From NCBI GenBank assembly GCA_029052085.1, contig JAIDJS010000318.1:1-20031 (forward strand): a stretch of 20,031 nt of DNA, given 5' to 3'. Shown here one piece after another: positions 13,405 to 20,031 of this stretch. Made by a program: the position numbers and the translations under genes. A model generated the notes under the pieces. That model was not told where the DNA came from. It was given only the letters and a program-made list of their open reading frames with translations, and did not search any database. Within the stretch, counting starts at the first letter, position 1, and every line of letters begins with the position of its first letter. The DNA comes from Eubacterium sp. Lineage in GTDB: Bacteria > Bacillota > Clostridia > Oscillospirales > Acutalibacteraceae.

Positions 13405-13557
13405 ATGAGTGGTAAAAAACCATATAGCGACAAGAGGTGGACACAACCATTAGGTGGCAGAGTTATTGGTCATATTGAAAGTACACCTGAAGAAAGAGAA
13501 GAATCAAGATTAAAATTAGAAAAAATAATGAAAGAAATGTCAGAAGATAGAGATTAA
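13405..13557 (+). CDS. 50-residue orphan protein downstream of the MuF toxin; possible immunity partner
   Basis: ATG 13405 has AAGAGG 7 bases upstream and follows the toxin gene stop by 2 bases. The 50-residue product starts MSGKKPYSDKRWTQPLGGRV and ends in a charged helix (EEREESRLKLEKIMKEMSED). I do not recognise a family. The base composition matches the AT-rich toxin domain rather than the flanking head genes, and both end before the hairpins at 13562-13631, so the two appear to have arrived together. Neutralising the toxin in the producing cell is an attractive but untested idea; a minor virion protein is the alternative. Confidence 0.6.
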   Translation: MSGKKPYSDKRWTQPLGGRVIGHIESTPEEREESRLKLEKIMKEMSEDRD

Positions 13558-13561
13558 GCAC

Positions 13562-13591
13562 TTTGCAGTCGATTGCAAGATGTTTTTATTA
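13562..13591 (+). terminator. Weak terminator-like hairpin after the toxin cassette
   Basis: TTGCA (13563-13567) pairs with TGCAA (13574-13578), plus a T-G pair at the base, and GATGTTTTTATT follows. The stem is short, so it is a possible rather than certain terminator. Confidence 0.35.
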
Positions 13592-13602
13592 TGCTTATTT
13601 TC

Positions 13603-13633
13603 GGGTAAGGTTAAAGCCTTGCCCTATTTTTAT
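13603..13633 (+). terminator. Rho-independent terminator inside the head gene cluster
   Basis: GGGTAAGG (13603-13610), loop TTAAAG and CCTTGCCC (13617-13624) form an 8-bp stem with one G-U pair, followed by TATTTTTATG. It would reduce or stop transcription between the toxin cassette and the scaffold gene. Confidence 0.7.
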
Positions 13634-13734
13634 GCTTATTTCGGTTAAAAGCCGATTAAGAAATATAACAATTGAACTTTAAGGGCTTTTATTGTACTGA
13701 ACTTAAAGGGCAATAGATTTCAGGAGGGATTTCT
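13634..13734 (+). other. Intergenic leader of the scaffold/capsid genes with direct repeats
   Basis: ATGCTTATTT(T)CGG occurs twice (13591-13603 and about 13632-13643), each followed by GGTTAAA(A)GCC, so the segment around the terminator appears partly duplicated. TGAACTTTAAGGGC and TGAACTTAAAGGGC (13673-13686 and 13698-13711) form a second near-repeat 25 bases apart. No consensus promoter is clear; TTGAAC at 13672 could be a -35 with a weak -10. The region ends with the scaffold ribosome site AGGAGGG. Confidence 0.4.
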
Positions 13735-14379
13735 ATGGAAAGAAATCAGAATTCACAGGCGGTAAGATTACCGCTTAATCTTCAGCTTTTTGCTGAGGAG
13801 AGAACAGAGCAGGAACAGAACGAAGCAGAAACAGGGGCTGAAACAACAGAAACTGAAGCTGCCGAGGGCGGAACGGGCAGTGAAACACCTACCTTTGACG
13901 AATTGTTAAGCTCAAATAAATCATATCAGTCTGCATTTGATGCAAAAATTACTTCGGCGCTGAATAAAGCAAAGAAGAAATGGGAACAGCAGCAGGCTGA
14001 TGAAGCAGACGAGGCGAAGAAGCTTGCAAAAATGAGCGAATCGGAAAGAGAAAAATATCAGCTTTCCAAAGAAAAAAGCGAGTTTGCGCAGGAAAAGGCT
14101 GAGTTTGAAAGAGAAAGGCTCAAAACAGCAGTGGGAACAGAATTGTTAAACCGCAGTCTGCCGGCTTCCTTTGCGGAATTCTTAACAGGTGATGATGCCG
14201 GAATTTCAAAGCAAAATATTGATGCGTTTGAAAAAGCCTTTAATTCGGCAGTATCCGAAGCAAAGGAAAAGGCAATGCAGGGCAAAACTGTTCCGAAGGC
14301 AGAAAATGAGCCAACAGGCGGCGATACACCGCCGGAGGATTTCCACGCCTATGAAAAGTGGAGAAAAGAGCATAAATAA
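13735..14379 (+). CDS. Head scaffolding protein (Gp20/DUF4355-like)
   Basis: The 214-residue protein opens with VRLPLNLQLFAE, a signature near the N-terminus of Firmicutes phage scaffolds. An acidic low-complexity stretch follows, then a long charged coiled coil (residues about 75-130, AKKLAKMSESEREKYQLSKE..) and a C-terminal basic tail (YEKWRKEHK) suited to contacting the coat protein. Its place directly before the coat gene supports the call. It should guide procapsid assembly and leave or be degraded before packaging. A strong AGGAGGG site precedes the ATG. No separate protease gene is seen between portal and coat. Confidence 0.85.
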   Translation: MERNQNSQAVRLPLNLQLFAEERTEQEQNEAETGAETTETEAAEGGTGSETPTFDELLSSNKSYQSAFDAKITSALNKAKKKWEQQQADEADEAKKLAKMSESEREKYQLSKEKSEFAQEKAEFERERLKTAVGTELLNRSLPASFAEFLTGDDAGISKQNIDAFEKAFNSAVSEAKEKAMQGKTVPKAENEPTGGDTPPEDFHAYEKWRKEHK

Positions 14380-14400
14380 AATTTTTAGGAGGAAAATAAA

Positions 14401-15513
14401 ATGCCAAACACAATTTTAACACCAAGCATTATTGCTAACGAAGCACTTATGGTGCTTAAAGAAAATCTTGTAATGGCAAACCTTGTTCATCGTGATTATG
14501 ACAAGGAGTTTGTAAGTGTCGGCGATACCATTACAGTAAGAAAGCCCGCTAAATTCGTTGCAAAGAATTTTACGGGCAGAATTGAGGAACAGGATATTTC
14601 GGAGGGTAAGATTGATGTAAAAATGGACCGCTTCCGTGATGTTTCCATTCCTGTTACATCAAAGGAAATGACACTTGATATCAAGGACTTTTCAAAACAG
14701 GTTCTTGAGCCAGCAATGCGTGCAATTGCTGTTGCGGTTGATGCAGACTTGATTGCAACAGGTGTTCAGGATGCTGTTGCAACTGTAGCAACAGGGCAGG
14801 ATGAAAAGAAACCGATTAAGGATATTGCTCAGGTCGGAGCATACCTTGATATGTTTAAAGCGCCTGTAACAGACCGCCGTCTTGTTCTTAATCCGATGCA
14901 CAAGGTTGAGTATGTAACGGATGATAATATGACCAATGTATCCGCAGCAGGCAGCAATGAGGCATTAAGAAATGCGTCACTCGGACATCTTTTCGGTTTT
15001 GATACTTATATGACACAGAATGCACCTTATTCCGCTGCCGCAATTCTTGGCAAGGCAGGAACTGCAAAAACATACAAGGTTACTGCCGAAAAGGGCAAGT
15101 CAGAGATTAAGCTTACCGATGTTACCACGGCCGCAGCAACTGTTAAAAACGGCGATTGCTTTATTATTGACGGCTATATTTACAGAATTGCCGAGGATAA
15201 GACGGCAGCAAGCGGCGTAATTGAAAGCGTTGCTATTGACCAGCCGATTCATAAGGCATTTACTGAAACCGCAGCAACAGTTGTTACGGCACCGAATTCA
15301 CTCGGCTTCCACAGAAACGGTATTGCTCTTGTTACAAGAAGTCTTGCGCTTCCTATGGGCAATAAGAATTCTTATATTGCATCTGCCGATGGTCTTGCAG
15401 TAAGAGTGGTATTTGACTATGATGCAAAAACAAAAACAGATTGCATTTCGATTGATACAATTTATGGTATCAAAACGCTTGAAAAAGACCTTCTTGTTAA
15501 GCTTGAGGGCTGA
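14401..15513 (+). CDS. Major capsid protein, P22 coat-like
   Basis: The 370-residue protein matches P22-type coat proteins: MPNTILTPSIIANEALMVLK at the N-terminus, then VGDTITVRKPAKF, the P-domain-like segment FSKQVLEPAMRAIAVAVDAD, and GLAVRVVFDYDAKTKTDCIS near the end. An extra domain at about 221-297 (AKTYKVTAEKGKSEIKL.. to ..IYRIAE..) interrupts the HK97 fold, like the P22 insertion domain. Codon use is rich in GC-ending and common codons, as expected for the most abundant virion protein. TAGGAGGA lies ahead of the ATG. Confidence 0.9.
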   Translation: MPNTILTPSIIANEALMVLKENLVMANLVHRDYDKEFVSVGDTITVRKPAKFVAKNFTGRIEEQDISEGKIDVKMDRFRDVSIPVTSKEMTLDIKDFSKQVLEPAMRAIAVAVDADLIATGVQDAVATVATGQDEKKPIKDIAQVGAYLDMFKAPVTDRRLVLNPMHKVEYVTDDNMTNVSAAGSNEALRNASLGHLFGFDTYMTQNAPYSAAAILGKAGTAKTYKVTAEKGKSEIKLTDVTTAAATVKNGDCFIIDGYIYRIAEDKTAASGVIESVAIDQPIHKAFTETAATVVTAPNSLGFHRNGIALVTRSLALPMGNKNSYIASADGLAVRVVFDYDAKTKTDCISIDTIYGIKTLEKDLLVKLEG

Positions 15514-15526
15514 GAGGTGCTTTTAA

Positions 15527-15652
15527 ATGGATAAAAACACAGTGAAGGTTTATAAAGACGGCAAGGCAGTTACGATTGATAAGAACAGCCTTGCTGTTTT
15601 TCTTGAATTCGGTTATTCCAAGAAAAGGGAAACCGAAAAGAAAGAAAAATAG
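15527..15652 (+). CDS. 41-residue phage protein between coat and connector genes
   Basis: ATG 15527 has GAGAGGTG 7 bases upstream, overlapping the coat stop codon. The peptide MDKNTVKVYKDGKAVTIDKN.. continues SLAVFLEFGYSKKRE and ends in a lysine/glutamate tail with stop TAG. Very short proteins with a strand-strand-helix pattern and a charged tail are frequent at this spot in siphovirus head clusters; their role is unclear, perhaps in head stabilisation or joining. Confidence 0.65.
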   Translation: MDKNTVKVYKDGKAVTIDKNSLAVFLEFGYSKKRETEKKEK

Positions 15653-15671
15653 TTTTTGAAGGGAGTTAAAT

Positions 15672-16067
15672 ATGGATAACAGTATTTTTACAAACGAAAG
15701 GGCGGTAAGCAGATTAAAGCGCAGGGCAAAGGGTGTCAGCCTTTCTGATGATGAGATAAAAGAGTTGCTTGAAGATGCGCTTGATTGCGTCATAGATTAT
15801 ATCAATAATCCGAATCCGCCCCTTTGTATTCGCTCAACTGTAAATGAAATAGCGTATTTAATGCTTTTGCAGTCGACTGCAGAAAGCAATGCTGAAAGCG
15901 GAAATATAAAAAGCTATACATATTCTGAGGGCGATGTAAGCGAAAGTGTTTCCTATACAACTCCTGAAGAATTCAGCGAAAAAATAAGCAGCTTAATAAC
16001 GGCTCAGCTTAATTCTTTAAATCATTTAAGGGTGGTGCGTTATGGAATTCAGAATGAAAACACCTGA
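15672..16067 (+). CDS. Head-tail connector (adaptor), HK97 gp6/SPP1 gp15-like
   Basis: The 131-residue mostly helical protein has LSDDEIKELLEDALDCVIDYIN followed by a helix at IRSTVNEIAYLMLLQSTAES and a short loop before TTPEEFSEKISSLITAQL. This is the pattern of the Phage_connect_1/gp6 adaptor that binds under the portal. It is the first of four small joining genes following the coat gene in the SPP1-like order. Its end overlaps the next start by 26 bases. Confidence 0.8.
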   Translation: MDNSIFTNERAVSRLKRRAKGVSLSDDEIKELLEDALDCVIDYINNPNPPLCIRSTVNEIAYLMLLQSTAESNAESGNIKSYTYSEGDVSESVSYTTPEEFSEKISSLITAQLNSLNHLRVVRYGIQNENT

Positions 16068-16392
16068 TAAATGGCTTCGATCTTTTCATGTTTACAAGCA
16101 GCAGGCAGAGGTTATTGAAAGCATAGGCTATGAAGAAACAGCCTTTTCCGACAGCCCGTTAACTGAAGAACCGCTCAAAAGCCATTGGAAAGATGCGGCG
16201 AGCGATAATGCACAAACAGAACACGGCAGACGAGTGGCTCAAACACTCCAATCTGCCGTGTTTGATTTCAAGGCAAGTCCTTTTTCAGAGGGAGATAAAA
16301 TCGTTTTTGAGGACAATACAGAGCTTGATTATATTGTAAGAAAAATACAGCATTTTCCAAGCTACGCCCTTGTAACGATAGAAAAGGGGTAA
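16042..16392 (+). CDS. Head closure (stopper) protein
   Basis: The 116-residue protein begins MEFRMKTPDKWLRSFHVYKQ and ends in a beta-rich segment (FSEGDKIVFEDNTELDYIVRKIQHFPSYALVTIEKG), typical of head-tail joining stoppers (SPP1 gp16 type), whose beta barrel ends with a GD.I...G..Y.V..V pattern. Position between the adaptor and the gp10-like protein supports the call. GGGTGG lies upstream of the ATG within the preceding gene. Confidence 0.75.
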   Translation: MEFRMKTPDKWLRSFHVYKQQAEVIESIGYEETAFSDSPLTEEPLKSHWKDAASDNAQTEHGRRVAQTLQSAVFDFKASPFSEGDKIVFEDNTELDYIVRKIQHFPSYALVTIEKG

Positions 16393-16396
16393 TGCT

Positions 16397-16837
16397 ATGG
16401 CAGGCTTTGATGTTACGATGCAGGGGCTTGATGCTGTTATAAGCAAAATCAGCAACAGTCCTCAAAGGCTTCACGATACCGTTTTGCAGAAGGCGAGAGA
16501 AAAGGCTGAAAAAATGGTTGGTATCCAAAAGGAAAATTGTCCTGTTGATACTTCGATATTAAGAGAATCAATCCATTCTTTTGTTGAGGATAACGGTGAT
16601 GTTATTTCAGCAGGGTCCAAATCAAATACTTCTTATGCTGCGTTTGTGGAATTCGGAACCGGGCAGAAGGGAGATGCAAACGGCCATCCGCTTGATGATG
16701 AACTTGGTATTGTCCGTAAAACAGAATGGACAGGTCATAAGGCGCAACCTTTTATGTATCCGGGAATGAAAGAGGTAGAGCCTGAAATCAAAGAAGAACT
16801 GGGATTGTCTGTTCAGGAGGTGTTTAGAAAGAAATGA
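16397..16837 (+). CDS. HK97 gp10-like neck/tail completion protein
   Basis: The 146-residue protein has the standard gp10 pattern: MAGFDVTMQGLDAVISKIS, a helical stretch, ENCPVDTSILRESIHSFVE, then NTSYAAFVEFGTGQKG and a C-terminal GHKAQPFMYPGMKE. The PVDTGxLRxSI and YAxFVExGTG motifs are diagnostic of this family, which acts in head-tail joining or tail completion. It overlaps the next gene in an ATGA. Confidence 0.9.
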   Translation: MAGFDVTMQGLDAVISKISNSPQRLHDTVLQKAREKAEKMVGIQKENCPVDTSILRESIHSFVEDNGDVISAGSKSNTSYAAFVEFGTGQKGDANGHPLDDELGIVRKTEWTGHKAQPFMYPGMKEVEPEIKEELGLSVQEVFRKK

Positions 16838-17211
16838 TTGATATACGAAATGAAATCAAGGAAACGCTTGAAAAGGTTAAGCCGTCCTTTGATATTAAGG
16901 TAAAAATGGCTTTTCCCGATACAGTTTCCTATAATAGCCGTGAAAGGGTTATTACATATTTTGAATTGTCAAACACAGATACGGAAACACCAACTGTTCA
17001 GGATATTGCTTTTCAGGTTGATTTGTGGACTGTAACAACGAAAGAGCTTTTTGAAGCTGCTTTGCTTATTGACAAAGAAATGAAGAAAAAGGGATTGAAA
17101 CGGCAATTCGTTTCGCCTGATTCAATTATGAATGACCCAAGCGGCTATAAGCGGAAAACCTTCCGCTATGGCAGCAGGGTTGATTTGATGTTTAACAGAT
17201 TTATAGATTAA
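16834..17211 (+). CDS. Tail terminator protein
   Basis: The 125-residue protein has the order and features of a tail terminator (gpU/gp17-like): an N-terminal helix with IRNEIKETLEKVKPSFDIKV, the central strands YFELSNTDTETPTVQDIAFQVDLWTVT, and a final FRYGSRVDLMFNRFID strand. It caps the tail tube and joins it to the head. AGGAGG lies about 13 bases upstream and the start is coupled to the previous gene by a 4-base overlap. Confidence 0.8.
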   Translation: MIDIRNEIKETLEKVKPSFDIKVKMAFPDTVSYNSRERVITYFELSNTDTETPTVQDIAFQVDLWTVTTKELFEAALLIDKEMKKKGLKRQFVSPDSIMNDPSGYKRKTFRYGSRVDLMFNRFID

Positions 17212-17227
17212 AGAAAGGAAAAATATT

Positions 17228-17638
17228 ATGGCTAATGAAAAGATTATGGGTCTTGCATCAATTGGTGTAAAGGTTACTGTGGGAGCCAAGGAGCTTAAAC
17301 AGCATACCTCAATCGGAGATATGTCTAATGAAAAGGATACACTTGATGCAACAACAATGCTTGATGAGGTTGAAAAGGGTATTGACGGTCTTATTAAAAG
17401 CGGCGATTTTGAGATTCAGGGCTTGTATAACGGCGCAGAGGGCGGCGATTATACTGTTCTTAAGGCATTAGAGGGTACAGTTGTTCCGATTGTTGTAACA
17501 ACACCGGACGGCATAACACATTCATGTACGGGTATTCCGAATGTAAGTATTTCAAGCGTTGGTGTCAATGCTGTGATCAATTACAGTGCTAAATTCAAAT
17601 TACAGTCAAAATGGGTAGATGGTACGGCTTCTGCCTAA
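17228..17638 (+). CDS. Major tail tube protein
   Basis: The 136-residue protein has the TTP hallmarks: MGLASIGVKVTVG, DMSNEKDTLDATTMLDE, SGDFEIQGLYNGAEGGDYTVL, and a strand-rich end GVNAVINYSAKFKLQSKWV. These fit the beta-sandwich hexamer-forming tube proteins of long-tailed phages. It lies between tail terminator and chaperone genes, as expected. A terminator-like hairpin follows immediately, which fits high tube production relative to the chaperone. Confidence 0.88.
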   Translation: MANEKIMGLASIGVKVTVGAKELKQHTSIGDMSNEKDTLDATTMLDEVEKGIDGLIKSGDFEIQGLYNGAEGGDYTVLKALEGTVVPIVVTTPDGITHSCTGIPNVSISSVGVNAVINYSAKFKLQSKWVDGTASA

Positions 17639-17645
17639 AGAATAT

Positions 17646-17672
17646 GGGCGGTTTATTCCGCCCTTTAAATTT
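17646..17672 (+). terminator. Hairpin terminator/attenuator after the tail tube gene
   Basis: GGGCGG (17646-17651), loop TTTATT and CCGCCC (17658-17663) pair perfectly, followed by TTTAAATTTT. The interrupted T run suggests partial termination, lowering chaperone and tape measure mRNA relative to tube mRNA. Confidence 0.7.
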
Positions 17673-17686
17673 TACGGAGGTTTATT

Positions 17687-18169
17687 ATGGAAAACAGAAT
17701 TAAATTAACAGATAAGGTAACAGAGAGTGGAAGGCGAGTGCTTGAAATTGTTTTAGGAAAAACAGTATTTCAGCTTCGCTTTACAGTAGGTGCGCAAATG
17801 CGTTTGAAAAAGGAATTCAAGGATGAACCGCTTGATATTGTTATGTCTGCTGTTCAGGATACGGAAAAGTTTATTGCAATCGTAAACGAAGCCCTTTCAT
17901 GGAACGGCAATGCCAATCCCGAAGATATCAACGGCGAACAATTTTATGATTTGCTTGTTGATAACGGCGTGTGCGGTATGAATGAGTTGGCAGGTGTGTT
18001 GTTCAATATTGCAAGTGTATCCGGCTTATTCAGTGAAAAGCAGATGAATTCGCTTAAAAACGGCTTCAATCAGGTGTTTGATAAGATGTTTGAACAGATT
18101 ACTGACAGCGAAAGAATTGAAAAGGCTGTAAGCGGGGATAAAGAAAGCTCCTTTCGGGAAGCAGAATAA
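17687..18169 (+). CDS. Tail assembly chaperone, zero-frame product (gpG-like)
   Basis: The 160-residue protein begins MENRIKLTDKVTESGRRVLE and is helical after about residue 35 (FTVGAQMRLKKEFKDEPLD), typical of tail chaperones that coat the tape measure during tail assembly. It has a good ACGGAGG site. Its last codons are AGC TCC TTT CGG GAA GCA GAA TAA; the TCC TTT CGG lies where a +1 shift into the downstream frame is possible. By analogy with lambda, most ribosomes would stop here and a minority would continue. Confidence 0.85.
   Translation: MENRIKLTDKVTESGRRVLEIVLGKTVFQLRFTVGAQMRLKKEFKDEPLDIVMSAVQDTEKFIAIVNEALSWNGNANPEDINGEQFYDLLVDNGVCGMNELAGVLFNIASVSGLFSEKQMNSLKNGFNQVFDKMFEQITDSERIEKAVSGDKESSFREAE
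18149..18157 (+). other. Putative +1 ribosomal frameshift site TCC_TTT_CGG
   Basis: In the zero frame the codons are TCC TTT CGG. A Phe tRNA on TTT can re-pair with TTC after slipping one base forward, and CGG is likely a slow Arg codon. The shifted frame then reads GGG AAG CAG AAT AAG CTT and is open to 18470. The influenza A PA-X shift site is UCC_UUU_CGU, differing in one base. Confidence 0.7.
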
Positions 18170-18470
18170 GCTTCAGACTGTTGAAGATTTAATCAGGGAA
18201 GGCCGCATTGCAGGCATTCCCTTTTTTGATGTTTATAACTATACGCAAGGCGAAATTCAGGAATTTGTTGAGGCAAAGAATGAAGCAGACCGCAGGGATT
18301 TAAAAATGCAGGCAGTTGTTGCCGCAAGGCATGCAATGCTTGTATCTGCAAATGTTGCAGGTGCAGATGCAGGGAAAATATATGAGGTTTTTCCGTTCTG
18401 GACCAATGAAGAAATCAATGAATTCAGGCTTGCCGAGGTGTATAGCTTCTTTCAAAGAAATGCAAATTGA
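18156..18470 (+). CDS. Tail assembly chaperone, frameshift-only extension (gpT-like)
   Basis: Read from the GGG at 18156 after a +1 shift, this adds 104 residues (GKQNKLQTVEDLIREGRIAG..) to the 156 made before the slip, a 260-residue fusion. The frame is open from 18132 (after a TAA at 18129) to TGA 18468-18470. It has no early ATG and no ribosome site; the first in-frame ATG is about 55 codons in. The content (FWTNEEINEFRLAEVYSFFQ) resembles the T part of G-T chaperones that bind the tape measure. It could in principle be an independent protein started at the internal ATG, but that seems unlikely. Confidence 0.75.
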   Translation, partial: GKQNKLQTVEDLIREGRIAGIPFFDVYNYTQGEIQEFVEAKNEADRRDLKMQAVVAARHAMLVSANVAGADAGKIYEVFPFWTNEEINEFRLAEVYSFFQRNAN

Positions 18471-18501
18471 TAAATACAAAAATTAAGAAAGGGGGGATAT
18501 T

Positions 18502-20031
18502 GTGGAAATAGAAGAACTCTGTACTAGATTTACAGCCGATTTATCAGATTTTCGTAAGAAAATGGCAACTTTTACGGATGATTTGAAAAGAGCATCCGGT
18601 GTTACGGATGAGCTTCGCAAGGAAATAACCAATTCAATGAATTCTTCCTGCGATAAGGTTAAAAAGCTTGGAAAGGAAATGTCCTCGCTTGCTGATAAGC
18701 AGGTTAAAACCACCGAGGCAGTTGTTACAACAAAAGCTAAGTTTGAAGATTTGAAATCAATGCTTGAAGCTGTTCAGAAGAAAAATAAAGAACAGCGAGA
18801 GGAAATGCAGAAGTTGATTGACAAGTATAATAAGTTGACGGATATTGAAAAAAAGCGAGAATTATTTTTAAAACATTCTAATGATGGTATAGAAGGTGTC
18901 CGTAAAGCCCGTAAGGAAATTACAGACTATATTCACGATATGTCTATAGAATATGAAAGCTATAAAAAAGTTATTAACAATAATACAAGAAATAAAAAAG
19001 ATTTCAAAGATTTTAAAGATTCGAAGGCTAAACTTCAAGAAATCGAAAAGAAAATTCAAAAAGCAAAGAATGAATTAATATCTTTTGATGACCAACTTCG
19101 AGATTTAAGTATAAATCCTAAAACTCTTGAAACAACAACACTTTCAAACTTAAGCAAAGAGATTGAAACTTTAAGAAGCAAAATAGGAAATCTTAAGCAG
19201 TCGGAAATGAGCCTGTCCGCCGAAGAAAACAGCCTAAATTCTGTTATGGCAAACACTGCTCTTAAGCTTGAAAACCTTAAGAAAAAGGCAGCAGCAGGCG
19301 CAGAAAACCTGAATTCAATGAAGAACAGGCTTGATAAAGCGAACAAGGAAGCCAAAAAGGCGAATTCCCGATTTGGTAAGTTTTCGTCAACTGTAGGCAA
19401 AGCTTCAAAGGGTGTTTTATCTTTGGCAAAATCTGCGCTCGGTTTTCTAAAAAACAGACTTTCTAGTGCCGGTAAATCCTCAACTGATTTAAGCCATAAG
19501 CTTCTGAATGTAACAAAGTCCATTAAGAGAATCGGAATTGTTGCATTAGGGCTTAAGCTTATTAAATCTATTTTTGGAGAGCTGAGAAGCATTGTTTCCA
19601 ATTATATTAGCAGTAATGAAGAACTCAACAGCAAGGTTGAAGCCTTAAAGAATTCTTTGGGCAGAGCGCTTGCTCCTGTCATTCAGCTTATAACAGGCTT
19701 GCTTGAAAGGCTGATGCCGTATGTAATTTCCGTAACAAATGCAATAGCGGATATGCTTTCGTCACTGGGTATTGGTGCAGCTTTGAAATCAACCTCATCT
19801 GCGCTTGACGGTGTAACGAATTCTACCAAGGAATTATCAGAATCACAAAAGGATTTGTATGGCTTTGACCGGGTAACAAAGGTCGGAGATACTTCATCGG
19901 ACAGCGATAAAGCAGACAGCGGTGCTTCCGTTTCTGCATCGCAGAAATTAAACAATTATCTGCAAAAGCTGAAGGATTTATGGAACAACAGCGATTTTGC
20001 GGGTGTCGGTTCAGCAATAGCAGGCTCATTG
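18502..20031 (+). CDS. Tape measure protein, N-terminal 510 residues (3' end outside window)
   Basis: The likely start is GTG 18502 with GGGGGG directly upstream (18491-18496). The frame is open to the window edge, giving 510 visible residues. Residues about 60-300 are very rich in Lys/Glu and predicted coiled coil (for example KKNKEQREEMQKLIDKYNK, then FKDFKDSKAKLQEIEKKIQK), as in tape measures whose length sets tail length. A hydrophobic stretch follows (SIKRIGIVALGLKLIKSIF, around residue 340-360), then an amphipathic region with LAPVIQLITGLLERLMPYV, typical of segments that may enter the membrane at infection. Position after the chaperones supports the call. Confidence 0.88.
   Translation, partial: MEIEELCTRFTADLSDFRKKMATFTDDLKRASGVTDELRKEITNSMNSSCDKVKKLGKEMSSLADKQVKTTEAVVTTKAKFEDLKSMLEAVQKKNKEQREEMQKLIDKYNKLTDIEKKRELFLKHSNDGIEGVRKARKEITDYIHDMSIEYESYKKVINNNTRNKKDFKDFKDSKAKLQEIEKKIQKAKNELISFDDQLRDLSINPKTLETTTLSNLSKEIETLRSKIGNLKQSEMSLSAEENSLNSVMANTALKLENLKKKAAAGAENLNSMKNRLDKANKEAKKANSRFGKFSSTVGKASKGVLSLAKSALGFLKNRLSSAGKSSTDLSHKLLNVTKSIKRIGIVALGLKLIKSIFGELRSIVSNYISSNEELNSKVEALKNSLGRALAPVIQLITGLLERLMPYVISVTNAIADMLSSLGIGAALKSTSSALDGVTNSTKELSESQKDLYGFDRVTKVGDTSSDSDKADSGASVSASQKLNNYLQKLKDLWNNSDFAGVGSAIAGSL

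Noticed and set aside
19056..19601. 181-residue open frame on the - strand
   Set aside because: It lies antisense inside the tape measure coding sequence, has no ribosome site or recognisable domain, and its composition (Leu/Ser/Phe-rich) is what the complement of Lys/Glu-rich coiled-coil codons produces.

Overview
The window is a contiguous piece of a tailed double-stranded DNA phage or prophage (siphovirus-like, SPP1/P22-like head order) from a low-to-moderate GC Firmicutes host. A gut clostridium of the Oscillospiraceae/Lachnospiraceae type fits best; this rests on AT-rich codon use, strong AGGAGG ribosome binding sites and the protein families present, and no species can be named. No integrase, CI-type repressor, lysis gene, tail fibre, tRNA or rRNA gene lies in the window, so lysogeny cannot be decided from it. 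Nearly everything is on the + strand; the one convincing - strand gene is a small ribbon-helix-helix regulator at 2710-2922.

Layout. (1) 1-2692, recombination/early module: the end of a 9-residue-repeat protein, two small Cys-rich proteins, a Sak4-like RecA-fold ATPase, a DUF669 single-strand-binding-like protein with an SSB-type acidic tail, and a divergent ERCC4-family nuclease. (2) 2701-3362, control region: the - strand regulator with its terminator, three copies of a GTTAAC-centred motif, a divergent promoter pair and a tiny leader gene. (3) 3363-5451, replication module: two small unknowns, a winged-helix initiator with an N/Q-rich linker whose DNA is a candidate origin, and a DnaC-like helicase loader. 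(4) 5456-8041, accessory genes: several zinc-ribbon proteins, a DPPH-type methyltransferase and an ASCH-domain protein; one zinc-ribbon gene carries what looks like a fresh amber mutation. (5) 8070-8668, late switch: a sigma-region-4-like regulator, a terminator and a candidate activated late promoter. (6) 8669-18470, packaging and morphogenesis: terS, terL, portal, MuF minor head protein fused to an ADP-ribosyltransferase toxin domain, an orphan 50-residue gene, scaffold, P22-like coat, four connector/tail-joining proteins, tail tube, and tail assembly chaperones joined by a probable +1 frameshift. (7) 18502 to the edge: start of the tape measure gene.

Two things stand out. The tail chaperone overlap contains TCC_TTT_CGG in the zero frame, almost the same as the UCC_UUU_CGU +1 slip site of influenza A PA-X, exactly where a +1 shift must occur to reach the downstream frame. 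The MuF protein ends in an R-S-E class ADP-ribosyltransferase, in an AT-rich cassette with a small partner gene and tandem hairpins behind it, which suggests a virion-packaged toxin with a possible immunity partner.
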